A stretch of 5,412 nucleotides of DNA from Lachnospiraceae bacterium (GTDB lineage: Bacteria > Bacillota > Clostridia > Lachnospirales > Lachnospiraceae). The stretch is taken from positions 1 to 5,412 of the forward strand of contig CAAEUM010000057.1 in the NCBI GenBank assembly GCA_900759225.1, given 5' to 3'. A model generated the notes under the pieces. That model had not been told where the DNA came from. It saw nothing but the letters and a program-made list of their open reading frames with translations, and made no database searches. The translations under genes were made by a program, and so were the position numbers. How positions within the stretch are numbered: position 1 is the first letter of the stretch; each line of letters begins with the position of its first letter. This document shows positions 5,091 through 5,412 of the stretch, piece after piece.

Positions 5091-5412
5091 TTATTTCTTG
5101 TTTTTCTTCACCGGCTCACCCGTAAACGGGTCAATGTATTCTACTAATGTCATTTGGTCATACTCTACATCCTCTTTTAATTGATTCTGGATATATGTTT
5201 TAATTGCAGCTGCATTTTTTCCCACTGTATCTACATAATATCCACGACACCAAAAATGACGATTTCCATATTTATACTTTAAATTTGCATGTCTTTCAAA
5301 TATCATTAGTGAACTTTTTCCTTTTAAATATCCTACGATTTCTGATACTGAGTATTTAGGCGGAATTCTTACTAGCATATGTATATGGTCTGACATACAT
5401 TGTGCCTCTATA
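5091..5412 (-). CDS. tnpA: IS200/IS605-family Y1 transposase TnpA, C-terminal part (start beyond the window)
   Basis: The visible 106 residues are the C-terminal two thirds of a single-stranded-DNA transposase of about 150 residues. The HUH motif reads DHIHMLV (codons near 5387-5367), and the nucleophile tyrosine is in AIKTYIQNQ (Tyr codon at 5195-5193). This Tyr forms the 5'-phosphotyrosine link during peel-and-paste transposition of the excised top strand. Other family hallmarks are IPPKYSVSEIVGYLKGKSS, ANLKYKYGNRHFW and RGYYVDTVG. The reading frame is open to the edge (residues IEAQC precede MSDHIH), so the internal Met is not the start. Catalytic residues are intact in the part seen, so the enzyme may be active. 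Its stop at 5091 is directly followed by the hairpin at 5076-5090. Confidence 0.95.
   Translation of the reverse strand, partial: IEAQCMSDHIHMLVRIPPKYSVSEIVGYLKGKSSLMIFERHANLKYKYGNRHFWCRGYYVDTVGKNAAAIKTYIQNQLKEDVEYDQMTLVEYIDPFTGEPVKKNKK

Larger units (their letters stand above)
4880..5412 (-). mobile_element. IS200/IS605-family insertion sequence, right-end portion (continues past the window)
   Basis: The element contains the 3' part of a Y1 transposase gene and, after its stop, about 200 bases of hairpin-rich right end. No tnpB gene is present in the visible part; what lies upstream of tnpA is outside the window. The last hairpin (4886-4913) has the subterminal stem with an unpaired T that TnpA recognises in this family. 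The true tip lies a few bases beyond it; I place it at about 4880 but it could be anywhere from about 4865 to 4886. These elements make no target duplication and have no terminal inverted repeats, so the junction cannot be fixed without an empty-site comparison. Confidence 0.85.

Overview
The window reads as an accessory metabolic locus from a low-to-moderate G+C Firmicute, most likely a gut Clostridia/Lachnospiraceae-type organism. This is inferred from strong AGGAGG-type ribosome binding sites, a sigma-A-like promoter, a Gram-positive-style lipoprotein substrate-binding protein and the IS200-like transposase type. No species can be named from the sequence alone.

Layout, in the direction of transcription (all on the minus strand, right to left): (1) 5412-5091, the 3' part of an IS200/IS605-family Y1 transposase gene (tnpA), whose start lies beyond the window; (2) 5090-4787, a 304-base stretch without a gene. 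It holds a run of six short hairpins belonging to the right end of the IS, then the IS/host junction, then a promoter; (3) 4786-4010, a xylose-isomerase-like TIM-barrel protein (sugar phosphate isomerase/epimerase class); (4) 4007-2898, a lipoprotein solute-binding protein; (5) 2880-1165, a fused two-domain ABC permease; (6) 1202-129, an ABC ATPase with a C-terminal TOBE-like region; (7) 145 to the left edge, the start of a PHP-type metal-dependent phosphohydrolase that continues outside the window.

Genes 3-7 are almost certainly one operon: all spacings are between +17 and -38 bases, each gene has its own ribosome binding site, and one promoter (-10 TATAAT at 4817-4822) precedes them. The transporter is of the Fe3+/2-aminoethylphosphonate/sugar-phosphate (FbpABC/AfuABC/PhnSTUV-like) class. 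The usual adjacent-tyrosine iron ligand pair is not seen in the binding protein. The company of an isomerase-like and a phosphohydrolase-like enzyme suggests uptake and processing of a phosphorylated organic compound, but the substrate is not determined by the sequence.

The points most worth a second look are the combined transporter/isomerase/PHP operon, the PHP gene losing family resemblance exactly where its second metal motif should be, the hairpin array with mirrored bulged T residues at the IS right end, and an inverted repeat that brackets the operon promoter close to the IS insertion.
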